NCBI GenBank assembly: GCA_003022685.1 | Contig: PXSV01000165.1 | Coordinates: 3,083 to 16,537 of the forward strand | DNA: 13,455 nucleotides | Direction of reading: 5' to 3' | Origin: Halobacteriales archaeon SW_9_67_24 | GTDB lineage: Archaea > Halobacteriota > Halobacteria > Halobacteriales > Halococcaceae | Shown here: positions 6,596 through 12,877 of the stretch, piece by piece | Numbering within the stretch: the stretch's first letter is position 1 | How the letters are laid out: every line of letters begins with the position of its first letter | The notes under the pieces: model-generated | The model's input: only the letters and a program-made list of their open reading frames with translations | What the model was told of the DNA's origin: nothing | Databases searched by the model: none | Position numbers and translations under genes: made by a program

Positions 6596-6622
6596 TCGTC
6601 GATCCCGTGACCGGGTAGCGTC

Positions 6623-6949
6623 TCACCGACGCGCCCGCAACTCCGCGCGCAGGTCTCCCACGTCCGCGTTCTTCATCGCGAGCAGGACGAGCAAGTGATA
6701 GACGATGTCGGCGCTCTCGTGGAGGAGTTCCTCGCGGTCGTCGTCTTTCGCCGCGAGCACGAGTTCGGTGGTTTCCTCGCCGAGCTTTTCGAGCACGGCG
6801 TTCTCGCCCTTCTCGTGGGTGAACAGCGACGCCGTGTACGACTCCTCGGGGAGCGTTTCACGGCGCTCCTCGATCACGGCGAACAGCTCGTCGAGCACCG
6901 GCTCCTCGGGTGAGTCCTCACTGTTGGTGGCAGCGGGATCGTCGTTCAC
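6623..6949 (-). CDS. hisE: Phosphoribosyl-ATP pyrophosphatase (HisE)
   Basis: A 108-residue protein that hydrolyses phosphoribosyl-ATP to phosphoribosyl-AMP and pyrophosphate, the second step of histidine synthesis. The MazG-like helical core carries its acidic metal ligands: EKLGEETTEL at 54-63, and HESADIVYHLLVLL at 77-90 with E78 and D81, both hallmark HisE motifs. The length matches stand-alone HisE, with about 15 extra acidic N-terminal residues. The start is taken as the GTG at 6949, because it overlaps the TGA of the upstream DUF151 gene (GTGA). The open frame continues upstream but inside that gene. The overlap suggests translational coupling; other his genes are not in the window. 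Confidence 0.93.
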   Translation of the reverse strand: MNDDPAATNSEDSPEEPVLDELFAVIEERRETLPEESYTASLFTHEKGENAVLEKLGEETTELVLAAKDDDREELLHESADIVYHLLVLLAMKNADVGDLRAELRARR

Positions 6950-7404
6950 GACAGATCGGCCTCGCGGATGTCGTCGAGTTCGGCGAAGGTCTCGCGCGGT
7001 CGGCCGCCCTCGTCGAACACGCCCGGATCGACCTCGATGTCGGCACCGGTCCGTGCGGCGAGCGCGAGCGAATCGCTCGGCCTGGCGTCGATCACGGCCT
7101 CCGCCCGCGGCGTGTCGAGGTGGAGGTTCGCGGTGTAGGTCCCGCCCTCCTCGTGTTCCTCGATCGCGTCGACCACCACGCGGTCGACCCGACCACCCAA
7201 CTCTTCCACCACGTCGAGCAGGAGGTCGTGGGTCAGCGGCCGGCCGATGTCGACCGCATCGAGACCGCGGGCGATCGCGGTCGCCTCGTCGAACCCGATG
7301 AAGATCGGCAGGAGGTCGGGCTCGCCGTCGCTCGCGAGGAGCACGACGGGAACCGGCCCGGAGGGCGTGCCCGCGACACGGACCGCGTCGATGTGGGCGT
7401 GCAT
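6946..7404 (-). CDS. DUF151 / bifunctional nuclease family protein
   Basis: A 152-residue protein of the DUF151 (bifunctional nuclease) family. The diagnostic segments are LPIFIGFDEATAI at 32-44, the THDLLLDVVEELGG helix at 58-71, and ARPSDSLALAARTG at 107-120, the most conserved stretch of the family. Plant and bacterial members have reported DNase/RNase activity, and the archaeal function is not established. Size is typical. The C-terminal 30 residues are acidic and variable. It overlaps hisE by four bases, so the two are probably co-translated. The ATG at 7404 is supported by an AT-rich box 27 bases upstream. Confidence 0.9.
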   Translation of the reverse strand: MHAHIDAVRVAGTPSGPVPVVLLASDGEPDLLPIFIGFDEATAIARGLDAVDIGRPLTHDLLLDVVEELGGRVDRVVVDAIEEHEEGGTYTANLHLDTPRAEAVIDARPSDSLALAARTGADIEVDPGVFDEGGRPRETFAELDDIREADLS

Positions 7405-7427
7405 GGCTCTCCAACGGGGCGCGCGAT

Positions 7428-7435
7428 GAAAAATC
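7428..7435 (-). promoter_or_regulatory. TATA-like box of the DUF151-hisE pair
   Basis: The - strand reads GATTTTTC, centred about 27 bases before the ATG at 7404. It is the only AT-rich run in the gap after pdxT, and would drive a leaderless two-gene transcript. Confidence 0.55.
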
Positions 7436-7493
7436 TGTCACTGCCGGCGGTGGAACCGCAGCGCCCGATCACCACCGGTCGTCGGCGCTCGCG

Positions 7494-8090
7494 TTACTGC
7501 CGAACGGGGACCGTCTCGAAGAAGGCGAGCCCGTGGATACGCGCGTCGTCGGTGAGCTCGGGGTGGAACGCGGTCCCGACAACCGGCCCGTCGCGGACCG
7601 CGACGGGGTGGCCGTCGAACGATGCGAGCACGTCCGCATCGCCGACCGATCCGACCCGCGGCGCACGGATGAACACCGCCGGGAACGGCTCGTTCAATCC
7701 GGTGACGTCGAGATGGGTCTCGAAGCTGTCGCGCTGGCGGCCGAAGGCGTTGCGATCCACGGCGGCATCGATCAGCCCGAGCGTGTCGACCCGGTCGTCG
7801 CCCGCGTCCGCACAGGCGACGATCAGCCCCGCACACGTCGCAAGCAGGGGTTTGCCGGCCGCGACGTGGGCCTCGATCTCCGTCGCGATCCCCTCGCGAT
7901 GGAGGTGCGCCGAGATGGCGGTGGACTCGCCGCCGGGGAAGAGGAGGAGGTCACAGTCGGGGACCGTGCCCGCGGTGTGGATCTCGACCGTCTCGACGCG
8001 CTCGCCGTGGGCGCGCGCCGCGCGCTCGATGGCGGCGGCGTGCTCCCGGAAATCGCCCTGGACCGCGATCACGCCGGCTGTGAGGGTCAT
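7494..8090 (-). CDS. pdxT: Pyridoxal 5'-phosphate synthase glutaminase subunit PdxT
   Basis: A 198-residue class I glutaminase that releases ammonia from glutamine and passes it to PdxS for de novo PLP synthesis. The nucleophile is C86 in LLATCAGLIV; the His/Glu pair is H176 and E178 in FHPEL. The substrate-shaping loop FPGGES is at 51-56. The N-terminus TAGVIAVQGDFREH is the standard PdxT start, which fixes the ATG at 8090. Length matches the family. The gene lies 31 bases after sec61-beta on the same strand, with neither a TATA-like box nor a Shine-Dalgarno motif in the gap, so co-transcription is likely. pdxS is not in the window. Confidence 0.96.
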   Translation of the reverse strand: MTLTAGVIAVQGDFREHAAAIERAARAHGERVETVEIHTAGTVPDCDLLLFPGGESTAISAHLHREGIATEIEAHVAAGKPLLATCAGLIVACADAGDDRVDTLGLIDAAVDRNAFGRQRDSFETHLDVTGLNEPFPAVFIRAPRVGSVGDADVLASFDGHPVAVRDGPVVGTAFHPELTDDARIHGLAFFETVPVRQ

Positions 8091-8121
8091 CGATGGAGTG
8101 GAGAGCGGGAAGAGGGACGCG

Positions 8122-8280
8122 TTACAGCACGTTCAAGACGAGGATCAGCACGCCAAAGGCCACGCCGAACGCCACGATGGTTTTCGGATCGATCCGGATC
8201 GCGTTTCGGTCCTCGGCGTCGAAGTACCTGACCAGGCCCGCACTCGACATCAGTCCGCCGGAGTTCTCGCCGCTGCTCAT
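8122..8280 (-). CDS. Preprotein translocase subunit Sec61-beta
   Basis: A 52-residue protein, below usual ORF cut-offs. It is polar at the N-terminus (MSSGENSGGLMSSAGLVRYF), continues with DAEDRNAIRIDPKTIVAF, and ends in one transmembrane helix (about 34-52, VAFGVAFGVLILVLNVL). The LVRYFDAED...IDPKT order and single C-terminal helix match archaeal Sec61-beta, the small tail-anchored subunit of the SecYE channel. Both a TATA-like box 27 bases upstream and a GGAGG just before the ATG are present, an unusual combination. It is followed by pdxT on the same strand and diverges from the thioredoxin gene. Confidence 0.93.
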   Translation of the reverse strand: MSSGENSGGLMSSAGLVRYFDAEDRNAIRIDPKTIVAFGVAFGVLILVLNVL

Positions 8281-8286
8281 ACCTGC

Positions 8287-8291
8287 CCTCC
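8287..8291 (-). promoter_or_regulatory. Shine-Dalgarno GGAGG before Sec61-beta
   Basis: The - strand reads GGAGG six bases before the ATG at 8280. With the TATA-like box at 8304-8310 the transcript would start close to the ATG and might exclude this motif, so its use depends on the real transcription start. Confidence 0.45.
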
Positions 8292-8303
8292 GCGAGCCGC
8301 GGT

Positions 8304-8310
8304 CCTAAGC
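8304..8310 (-). promoter_or_regulatory. TATA-like box of the sec61-beta-pdxT unit
   Basis: The - strand reads GCTTAGG, centred 27 bases before the ATG at 8280. The placement suits a leaderless transcript running through pdxT. Confidence 0.4.
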
Positions 8311-8365
8311 CTTTCGTCGTGCGCCGACACTCGGGAGCGTGCGGACGGAGCGCACGGGTGGGAAA

Positions 8366-8373
8366 CCCTTATG
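8366..8373 (+). promoter_or_regulatory. TATA-like box of the thioredoxin gene
   Basis: The sequence is AACCCTTATG, with CTTATG centred about 33 bases before the ATG at 8404. It predicts a leader of only a few bases. The same hexamer occurs at the proposed promoter of the gene at 8973. Confidence 0.45.
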
Positions 8374-8403
8374 CGCGCGGCACGGGTAGTCTCGGCGGAA
8401 CAC

Positions 8404-8673
8404 ATGACTGTCCGGTTGAAAGACTTTTACGCGGACTGGTGTGGCCCCTGCAAGACCCAGGACCCGATCCTCGAGGAGATGGAGGAGGACCTGAACGGCG
8501 ACGTCGAGTTCGAGAAGATCGACGTCGAGGCCGAACAGGAGGTCGCCAACGAGTACCAGGTGCGCTCGCTGCCGACGCTCGTGATCGAGAACGACGACGG
8601 TATCGTCGAGCGGTTCATCGGCGTGACCCAGCGCGACGAACTCGAAACCGCGATCGAGAAAGCCGGCGCGTAG
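8404..8673 (+). CDS. Small thioredoxin-family protein
   Basis: An 89-residue protein with the active site WCGPC at residues 12-16 and the conserved cis-proline segment SLPTLVIEN. The following GxxxRDELETAI helix completes the fold. It is an expected cytoplasmic thiol-disulfide oxidoreductase. It is shorter than the usual 105-110 residues because the first strand and helix are missing: the start at 8404 leads straight into the strand before WCGPC (MTVRLKDFYADWCGPC). No better start lies upstream; the open frame continues but is not protein-like. This is either a true short member, as is common in archaea, or a mis-set start. It stands alone between divergent sec61-beta and a convergent membrane-protein gene. 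Confidence 0.92.
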   Translation: MTVRLKDFYADWCGPCKTQDPILEEMEEDLNGDVEFEKIDVEAEQEVANEYQVRSLPTLVIENDDGIVERFIGVTQRDELETAIEKAGA

Positions 8674-8769
8674 AGCGGTCTCGACGCGGCCGTTCGGCGG
8701 TTCGGCGGCACGACGAGTCGCCGACGCTACTCACCGTTCTATCGATAGTCGAAAACGGGCGAGGGGTGA

Positions 8770-8973
8770 CTATCGGAGCCGTTGGTACGCCCGGATCAGG
8801 ATCTCCGCGATCGCCCCGACGAAGCTCCAGCGGTACGCGAGCACGGCCGCGCCGAGCAGTAGCGCCGCGACCTTCGTGTCGCCACGGTACAGCGCGAGGC
8901 CGGCCTCGACGACCATCGAGATCGAGCTGGCGAGTCCCGCTTGTTTCGACGTGAACAGGTTTGCGAGTCCCAT
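8770..8973 (-). CDS. Short haloarchaeal membrane protein of unknown function
   Basis: A 67-residue protein starting MGLANLFTSKQAGLASS. It has one amphipathic or hydrophobic segment at about 14-30 and a clear membrane stretch at about 34-61 (KVAALLLGAAVLAYRWSFVGAIAEILI), ending in RAYQRLR. An ATG nine codons upstream (9000) is in frame, but that codon lies inside a TATA-like box whose spacing fits the 8973 start, so 8973 is preferred. Using 9000 would add MSLAVGRAS. No family is recognised. It follows otsB on the same strand with 98 bases between, and converges with the thioredoxin gene. Confidence 0.75.
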   Translation of the reverse strand: MGLANLFTSKQAGLASSISMVVEAGLALYRGDTKVAALLLGAAVLAYRWSFVGAIAEILIRAYQRLR

Positions 8974-8997
8974 GGACGCCCTACCGACTGCCAGCGA

Positions 8998-9003
8998 CAT
9001 AAG
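8998..9003 (-). promoter_or_regulatory. TATA-like box that decides the start at 8973
   Basis: The - strand reads CTTATG, centred about 28 bases before the ATG at 8973. It contains the alternative upstream ATG (8998-9000), so a promoter here would exclude that start. Confidence 0.45.
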
Positions 9004-9030
9004 TCCTTAGTCGGCGTGCGCCGGCGGGGA

Positions 9031-9049
9031 ATCGGCGATCGACGCCGAT
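9031..9049 (-). other. Perfect stem-loop after the otsB stop codon
   Basis: ATCGGCG (9031-9037) pairs with CGCCGAT (9043-9049) around ATCGA, a 7-bp stem with a 5-base loop, 22 bases beyond the otsB stop. No U-tract follows on the - strand. It may protect or define the 3' end of the otsA-otsB mRNA. Confidence 0.35.
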
Positions 9050-9071
9050 CCCGCGAGCGACACCCATCCGG

Positions 9072-10007
9072 CTACGTGTCGGTGCTCGACCGGGGTGACA
9101 CCGAGGGTTCGGGCGACTCGTCCCGAGGGGACGAGCGATCGAGCGCGGCGAGTCCCTCAGTACGGAACCAGTCGAGCAGCCGCTCGACCGCCGACGGGTC
9201 GTCGATCCGGTAGTCCGCAGCGGTGTCCTCGCCCGTGCCGACGTGGACGCCGACGCCCTCCTCGCCGAGCGCACGGAAGGCGGCCTCGTCGGTGGTGTCG
9301 TCGCCGACATAGACCGGGAGCCAGCCGTCGAAATCCGTGGTCAAAAGCGAGAGCGCCCCGCCCTTGTCCCACGCGACCGTCGGCGTGAGCTCCACGATCG
9401 CCTTGCCGGTCGAGCGCTCGAACCCGCCGGGCGCGACGCCCTCGACGGCCGCTTCGACCGCCTCGTGGACCGCCTCCGCCCGATCGGGCTCCTCGCGGTA
9501 ATGGACCGTCGCGCTCACCGACTTGTCCTCCACGAAACAGTCGGTGCCCGCGAGCCGGTCGTCGAGGTCGTCGACGATGCGTTCGAGGTCGCGCTGGCGC
9601 TTTTTCGCTACCGGGTGGACGGTCGTCTCGCCGTCACGGAGGACTTCGAGACCGTGGTTGCCGGCGTAGGCGATCCCCTCGATCCCCACCCGCGAGCGGA
9701 GGTCGGCGAGCTCCCGGCCGCTGATGACCGCTACTCGTCCTCGGTCGTGGTCGCGGAGCGCTTCGAGCGCCGCGCGGTTTTCGGGCGGGAGCTCGGGTGC
9801 GTCGGGATCGTCCTCGATCGGGCTCAGCGTGCCGTCGAAGTCCGTACAGAAGGAGAGCCCGTCGGCGGCGGCGAGGCGGTCGGCGATCGCCGCGAGCGCG
9901 TCGCCGGTTCCGTCGAACAGCGCCGGCGGGCGGTCGGTGCCGTCCCCGCCGTCGGCCCCGTCGCCATCGCCCGCCCCCCTATCGCCGCCAGGCGACTCAC
10001 CCGCCAT
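9072..10007 (-). CDS. otsB: Trehalose-6-phosphate phosphatase (OtsB)
   Basis: A 311-residue HAD-superfamily phosphatase that converts trehalose-6-phosphate to trehalose. HAD motif I is DFDGTLSPI with D56 and D58. Motif II is ISGREL (95-100), followed by the YAGNHGLE segment at 114-121 typical of trehalose phosphatases. Lys216 in WDKGGAL is motif III, and GDDTTDEAAF at 235-244 is motif IV. The first 30 residues are a Gly/Asp-rich low-complexity stretch and the last 25 are Ser/Pro-rich; both are probably disordered. It overlaps the end of otsA by 11 bases, pointing to coupled translation and a two-step pathway unit. The product would serve as an osmoprotectant; sulfated trehalose is known in some haloarchaea, but no sulfotransferase gene is visible here. 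Confidence 0.95.
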   Translation of the reverse strand: MAGESPGGDRGAGDGDGADGGDGTDRPPALFDGTGDALAAIADRLAAADGLSFCTDFDGTLSPIEDDPDAPELPPENRAALEALRDHDRGRVAVISGRELADLRSRVGIEGIAYAGNHGLEVLRDGETTVHPVAKKRQRDLERIVDDLDDRLAGTDCFVEDKSVSATVHYREEPDRAEAVHEAVEAAVEGVAPGGFERSTGKAIVELTPTVAWDKGGALSLLTTDFDGWLPVYVGDDTTDEAAFRALGEEGVGVHVGTGEDTAADYRIDDPSAVERLLDWFRTEGLAALDRSSPRDESPEPSVSPRSSTDT

Positions 10008-11499
10008 CGTGGTCGCGTTGCTCCCGGAGGTCGCGGGCGGTCGCGAACACCTCGTCCATCCACGCGTAGAGGTCGTGGGATTCGACCTGTTCGCGCAGCG
10101 CGGCCATCCGGTTGCGGCGCTCGCCGGGGTCCATCGTGAGCGCGCGCACGATGGCGTCGGCGAACGACTCGGTGTCGTAGGGGTTGATCGTGAGCGCGTG
10201 CTCGCCGAGTTCCTCGTGTGCGCCCGCCTGATCCGAGAGGATCAACACGCCGTCGTCGTCGACCTGTGCGGCGACGTACTCCTTGGCGACGAGGTTCATC
10301 CCGTCCCGAACCGCGCTCACGAGCATCACGTCGGAGTAGCGATACAGCGCACACAGCTCCTCCTGGGGGACGAAATCGGCGATGTAGACGACGGGCTCCC
10401 AGTCGTCGGTGCCGAAGCGGTCGTTGATCCGCTCGATCGACTCCCGGACGTCCCGCTGGAGGTCCTGGTAGTCGGGGATGAGCGAGCGGCTCTCGCTCGC
10501 CTTCTGGACGTACGTCACCGTCCCTCGATAGTCGGGCTCGGTCTCCCAGAGCCGTTCGAGCGCTTCGAGGCGCTCGACGATCCCCTTGGTGTAATCCAAC
10601 CGGTCGACGCCGACGATCATCGTCGTCTCGGAGCCGATGTCGTAGACCGAGCGGAGGTCGGCCTCGGTCGAGGGGTCGGCGGCCTCGCTCGACTCCCGGA
10701 TCGACCCGGCGTCGATCCCGAGCGGGAACGCCCGGACGGTGGTGGTGTGGCCGTCGTAGTTGATGCGGTGGCCGTCCTCGTCGATGAAGGCGTCGTCGAG
10801 CGCGCGATCGACGCAGTCGAGGAAGTTCTCGGAGTAGCGCTCGACGTGAAACCCCAGCAGATCGTTCCCGAGGAGCCCCTCCAGCAGCTGCTCGCCCTGC
10901 GGGCACGCCCGGAACGTGTCCCAGCCGGGCCACGTGATGTGCCAGAAATGCATGACGAAGGGGTCCTCGAGCGCGTCGCGCACCATGCGCGGCGCGAGCG
11001 CGAAGTGGTAGTCCTGGAACCACACGAGCGGGTCGTTACTCGCCGACGCGGCGATGGCGTCGGCGAAGCGGTCGTTGACCTGCTGGTAGCGCTGCCAGTA
11101 GCGCTCGACGTACTCGGCTTTCATCGTGCCGCCGTGACACAGCGGCCAGAGAACGCGATTGCTGTAGCCGTAGTAGTAGCCCTCGACCTCCTCCTCCGAG
11201 AGCCAGATCCGTCTGAGGATGTACGCCCCGGTCTCGGGTGGCATCCGGACCTCGTCGTTTTCGTCGGTCACGTCGGCGTCGGCCTCGCCGTCGCCCCACG
11301 CGACCCACGTCCCGTCGGTCTCTTGCATCACCGGATCGAGCCCGGCGGTCAGCCCGCCGGCGGGCCGGTTGACGGTGATCCGGCGCTCGCCCTCGTCGTC
11401 GTGCTCGTAGCTGTGCGTGTACGGTTGGCGGTTCGAGACGACGATCAGGTCGTCGGCGACGGGCATCGACCCGTCGGTGCCGCCGTCGTTAGCCGCCAT
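9997..11499 (-). CDS. otsA: Trehalose-6-phosphate synthase (OtsA, GT20 family)
   Basis: A 500-residue retaining glycosyltransferase that joins a nucleotide-activated glucose to glucose-6-phosphate. GT20 markers appear in order: VSNRQPY (21-27), RPAGGLTAGLDP (45-56), YYGYSNRVLWPLCH (109-122), FQDYHF (161-166), GFHVERYSENF (216-226), GVDRLDYTKGI (297-307; R300 and K305 are the donor-phosphate pair) and DGMNLVAKEYVA (399-410). Length is normal. Synthesis of glucosylglycerol-phosphate cannot be excluded by motifs alone, but the overlapping otsB gene makes trehalose by far the likeliest. The start at 11499 has an 11-residue lead before DDLIVVSNRQP; an internal ATG at 11466 is an alternative. A short out-of-frame ORF overlaps this start. 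Confidence 0.95.
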   Translation of the reverse strand: MAANDGGTDGSMPVADDLIVVSNRQPYTHSYEHDDEGERRITVNRPAGGLTAGLDPVMQETDGTWVAWGDGEADADVTDENDEVRMPPETGAYILRRIWLSEEEVEGYYYGYSNRVLWPLCHGGTMKAEYVERYWQRYQQVNDRFADAIAASASNDPLVWFQDYHFALAPRMVRDALEDPFVMHFWHITWPGWDTFRACPQGEQLLEGLLGNDLLGFHVERYSENFLDCVDRALDDAFIDEDGHRINYDGHTTTVRAFPLGIDAGSIRESSEAADPSTEADLRSVYDIGSETTMIVGVDRLDYTKGIVERLEALERLWETEPDYRGTVTYVQKASESRSLIPDYQDLQRDVRESIERINDRFGTDDWEPVVYIADFVPQEELCALYRYSDVMLVSAVRDGMNLVAKEYVAAQVDDDGVLILSDQAGAHEELGEHALTINPYDTESFADAIVRALTMDPGERRNRMAALREQVESHDLYAWMDEVFATARDLREQRDHDGG

Positions 11500-11524
11500 A
11501 CGCTGTGACCACTCCGGTTCGCAT
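11489..11524 (-). other. Possible upstream ORF overlapping the otsA start
   Basis: An ATG at 11524 opens an 11-codon frame (MRTGVVTAYGG, then TAA) that runs across the otsA ATG at 11499 in another frame and stops at 11489. The best promoter places the mRNA start within a few bases of this ATG, so it could be read as a leaderless ORF. A regulatory role is inferred from position only. Confidence 0.3.
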
Positions 11525-11550
11525 CCGTGTCCCTCCCTTCGGTCGCATCG

Positions 11551-11558
11551 CTTATAGG
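11551..11558 (-). promoter_or_regulatory. TATA-like box of the otsA-otsB unit
   Basis: The - strand reads CCTATAAG, one of the best TATA matches in the window. It lies about 31 bases before the ATG at 11524 and about 55 before the otsA ATG, predicting a leader of roughly 27 bases for otsA. A GGAG lies within that leader at about 11512-11515. Confidence 0.55.
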
Positions 11559-11659
11559 TGCACGGGCCGCGCGGTTGGGTCCGAGGGTTGCATTTGCTGG
11601 TTTATCACGCCCAGGACCGTCGCGTCACGCCACGATCGGAGCCCCCTCGCCGACGGAAA

Positions 11660-12277
11660 TCAGTCGCTGGCGGGGCGATCGGCGCGCGAGGGCGGCGGCA
11701 CCTCCTCGTGGTCGGCGCTCGGGGTCGGGAGCACACACCGGTCGGCCTCGTTGTTGACGTGACCGTACCGATCGGGAGCGTTGGCGAGGGGATGGGCGGG
11801 GTTGCGCCCGCTCGGGACCCGCGCCACGCGACACTCGCCGAAGCCCCGGAGGCGTGCCCGAATGCCCCGCCAGTGGTGGCGGGAGTCGGCGGGAACCGAC
11901 ACCGGGTGGGTGCGCCAGTCCGAGCGGCGGGCGGCGAGCACAGTACGATTGGCGTTCGCCGCGAGTGCGTCGTGATCGACCAACACGCCAACGCGGGTGC
12001 CCGGCGGCGTGCGCGCGGCGAGCACGTCGAGGCCGAGGTGGAGCGCGCGGTACTCGGCGACGTTGTTGTCCGGCGGGTCGTCGGGCAGCGAGAGCCGTGC
12101 GACGCGCTCGCCGTCGCGGGTCTCGATCACGACCCCGAGCCCCCCGCCCCGCGTCCGGAACGAGCCGTCGGTGGCGACGTAGAACGCCCGGTGGTGGGTC
12201 CGCGGCGGATGGGCGATGTGGGGGGTGGGCGAGTCGTCGAACAGATCCCGGAGGGTCGGCCGGCCGTAGGCGGCCAT
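11660..12277 (-). CDS. rnhA: Ribonuclease HI
   Basis: A 205-residue RNase HI that cuts the RNA strand of RNA-DNA hybrids. The acidic catalytic residues are D37 in YVATDGSF, E75 in NNVAEYRAL, D101 in VLVDHDAL, and D179 in HVNNEADR. The core is preceded by about 30 residues (MAAYGRPTLRDLFDDSPTPH...) and followed by a 25-residue polar tail. Halobacterium RNase HI also carries an N-terminal extension, so this fits the lineage. The start is the ATG at 12277, because a TATA-like box lies 27 bases upstream; a GTG at 12295 would add six residues. It is upstream of otsA on the same strand, but 160 bases and a separate promoter intervene, so it is probably an independent transcript. Confidence 0.92.
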   Translation of the reverse strand: MAAYGRPTLRDLFDDSPTPHIAHPPRTHHRAFYVATDGSFRTRGGGLGVVIETRDGERVARLSLPDDPPDNNVAEYRALHLGLDVLAARTPPGTRVGVLVDHDALAANANRTVLAARRSDWRTHPVSVPADSRHHWRGIRARLRGFGECRVARVPSGRNPAHPLANAPDRYGHVNNEADRCVLPTPSADHEEVPPPSRADRPASD

Positions 12278-12300
12278 GCCAACGCTATCACACACGCAAC

Positions 12301-12308
12301 CTTAACGG
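12301..12308 (-). promoter_or_regulatory. TATA-like box of the RNase HI gene
   Basis: The - strand reads CCGTTAAG, centred about 27 bases before the ATG at 12277. This favours that start over the upstream GTG at 12295, which would sit only about 9 bases from the box. Confidence 0.5.
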
Positions 12309-12784
12309 TACGGGCTGCTGGAGCCACGGAACGCGCCCCGATGGGGGCCTCGTTCGTCGATCGTCGGTTTCCCTCCCCGCGACGTGCTCTCGGTTCGTCC
12401 GTGACCTGTTTACGAAGCCTCACGACTGGGGCGAGACGGACGTGCCCGCTACGGTCACGGGGTGAGGGCTCCGCGATCCAGTCCGTGCATCCGGAAGCCC
12501 GCCTCGCCCCACCCCTGGACGCTTGCTCGCGTCAATACCGTGTTCTGCGGGTGTTCGGGGATGGATGAGTTAAGATCGGGTCATATCCGAAGACGTTTCC
12601 CTGTGGGCCACCAACCCATAGATACGGAATCACATCCAACGGAAAACACTCACCCTCATCGGGCGTTCCGCCCGTTCCCGGGGCCGATGGCTCCGATACC
12701 GTCGTCGAGATTGTCGCGCAGGCGTTGAGTTGGGGGGTCACTTGCTTTCTCGAATGTGGCACCGTCGAACCGACGGAGACCACC
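12309..12784. other. Long stretch without a convincing gene
   Basis: About 480 bases between the RNase HI promoter and the HTH_10 locus. No tRNA, rRNA or inverted-repeat-bounded element is seen. Two protein-like fragments on the + strand lack start codons: one ends TKPHDWGETDVPATVTG with a TGA at 12463-12465. The other stays open from 12569 to 12877 and includes DTVVEIVAQALSWG around 12690-12735. Both have G/C-rich third positions. Decayed genes or chance open frames in GC-rich DNA are equally possible. Confidence 0.4.
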
Positions 12785-12877
12785 ATGTCAGTATCACACC
12801 CCCCCACAGACAGTAGTCCGAAATACACCACCGACACGACCGACTCGCCCCACCGCCCGCGGAGGCCCGGCCAGTGA
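12785..12877 (+). CDS. Possible 30-residue ORF coupled to the HTH_10 regulator
   Basis: An ATG preceded by GGAG at 12775-12778 (6-base gap) opens a 30-codon frame that begins MSVSHPPTDSS and ends RPRRPGQ. Its TGA overlaps the GTG start of the regulator (GTGA). The composition is Ser/Thr/Pro-rich with a basic end; there is no domain or membrane segment. The overlap and ribosome site suggest translational coupling. The same frame is open for another 72 codons upstream but has no ATG or GTG there, so it might instead be the tail of a decayed gene. Confidence 0.35.
   Translation: MSVSHPPTDSSPKYTTDTTDSPHRPRRPGQ
12861..12865 (+). promoter_or_regulatory. Shine-Dalgarno GGAGG supporting the GTG start of the HTH_10 gene
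   Basis: GGAGG lies 8 bases before the GTG at 12874. An in-frame stop shortly upstream and the lack of any ATG in between leave this GTG as the only sensible start. Confidence 0.55.

Noticed and set aside
6604..6615. CCCG-TGAC-CGGG inverted repeat between convergent genes at 6595 and 6623
   Set aside because: A four-base stem in GC-rich DNA is expected by chance.
8740..8749. CTATCGATAG palindrome in the convergent gap after the thioredoxin gene
   Set aside because: It is a lone palindrome between two gene ends with no promoter context. I could not tie it to any function.
9724..11508. A 594-residue + strand open frame across otsB and otsA
   Set aside because: It is antisense to two enzymes with full motif sets. 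Long mirror frames are expected in GC-rich haloarchaeal DNA.
11590..11625. GTGATAAACC on the - strand, resembling a C box of a C/D sRNA or a TATA box
   Set aside because: No matching D box with proper spacing is seen and no start codon follows at a promoter-like distance.
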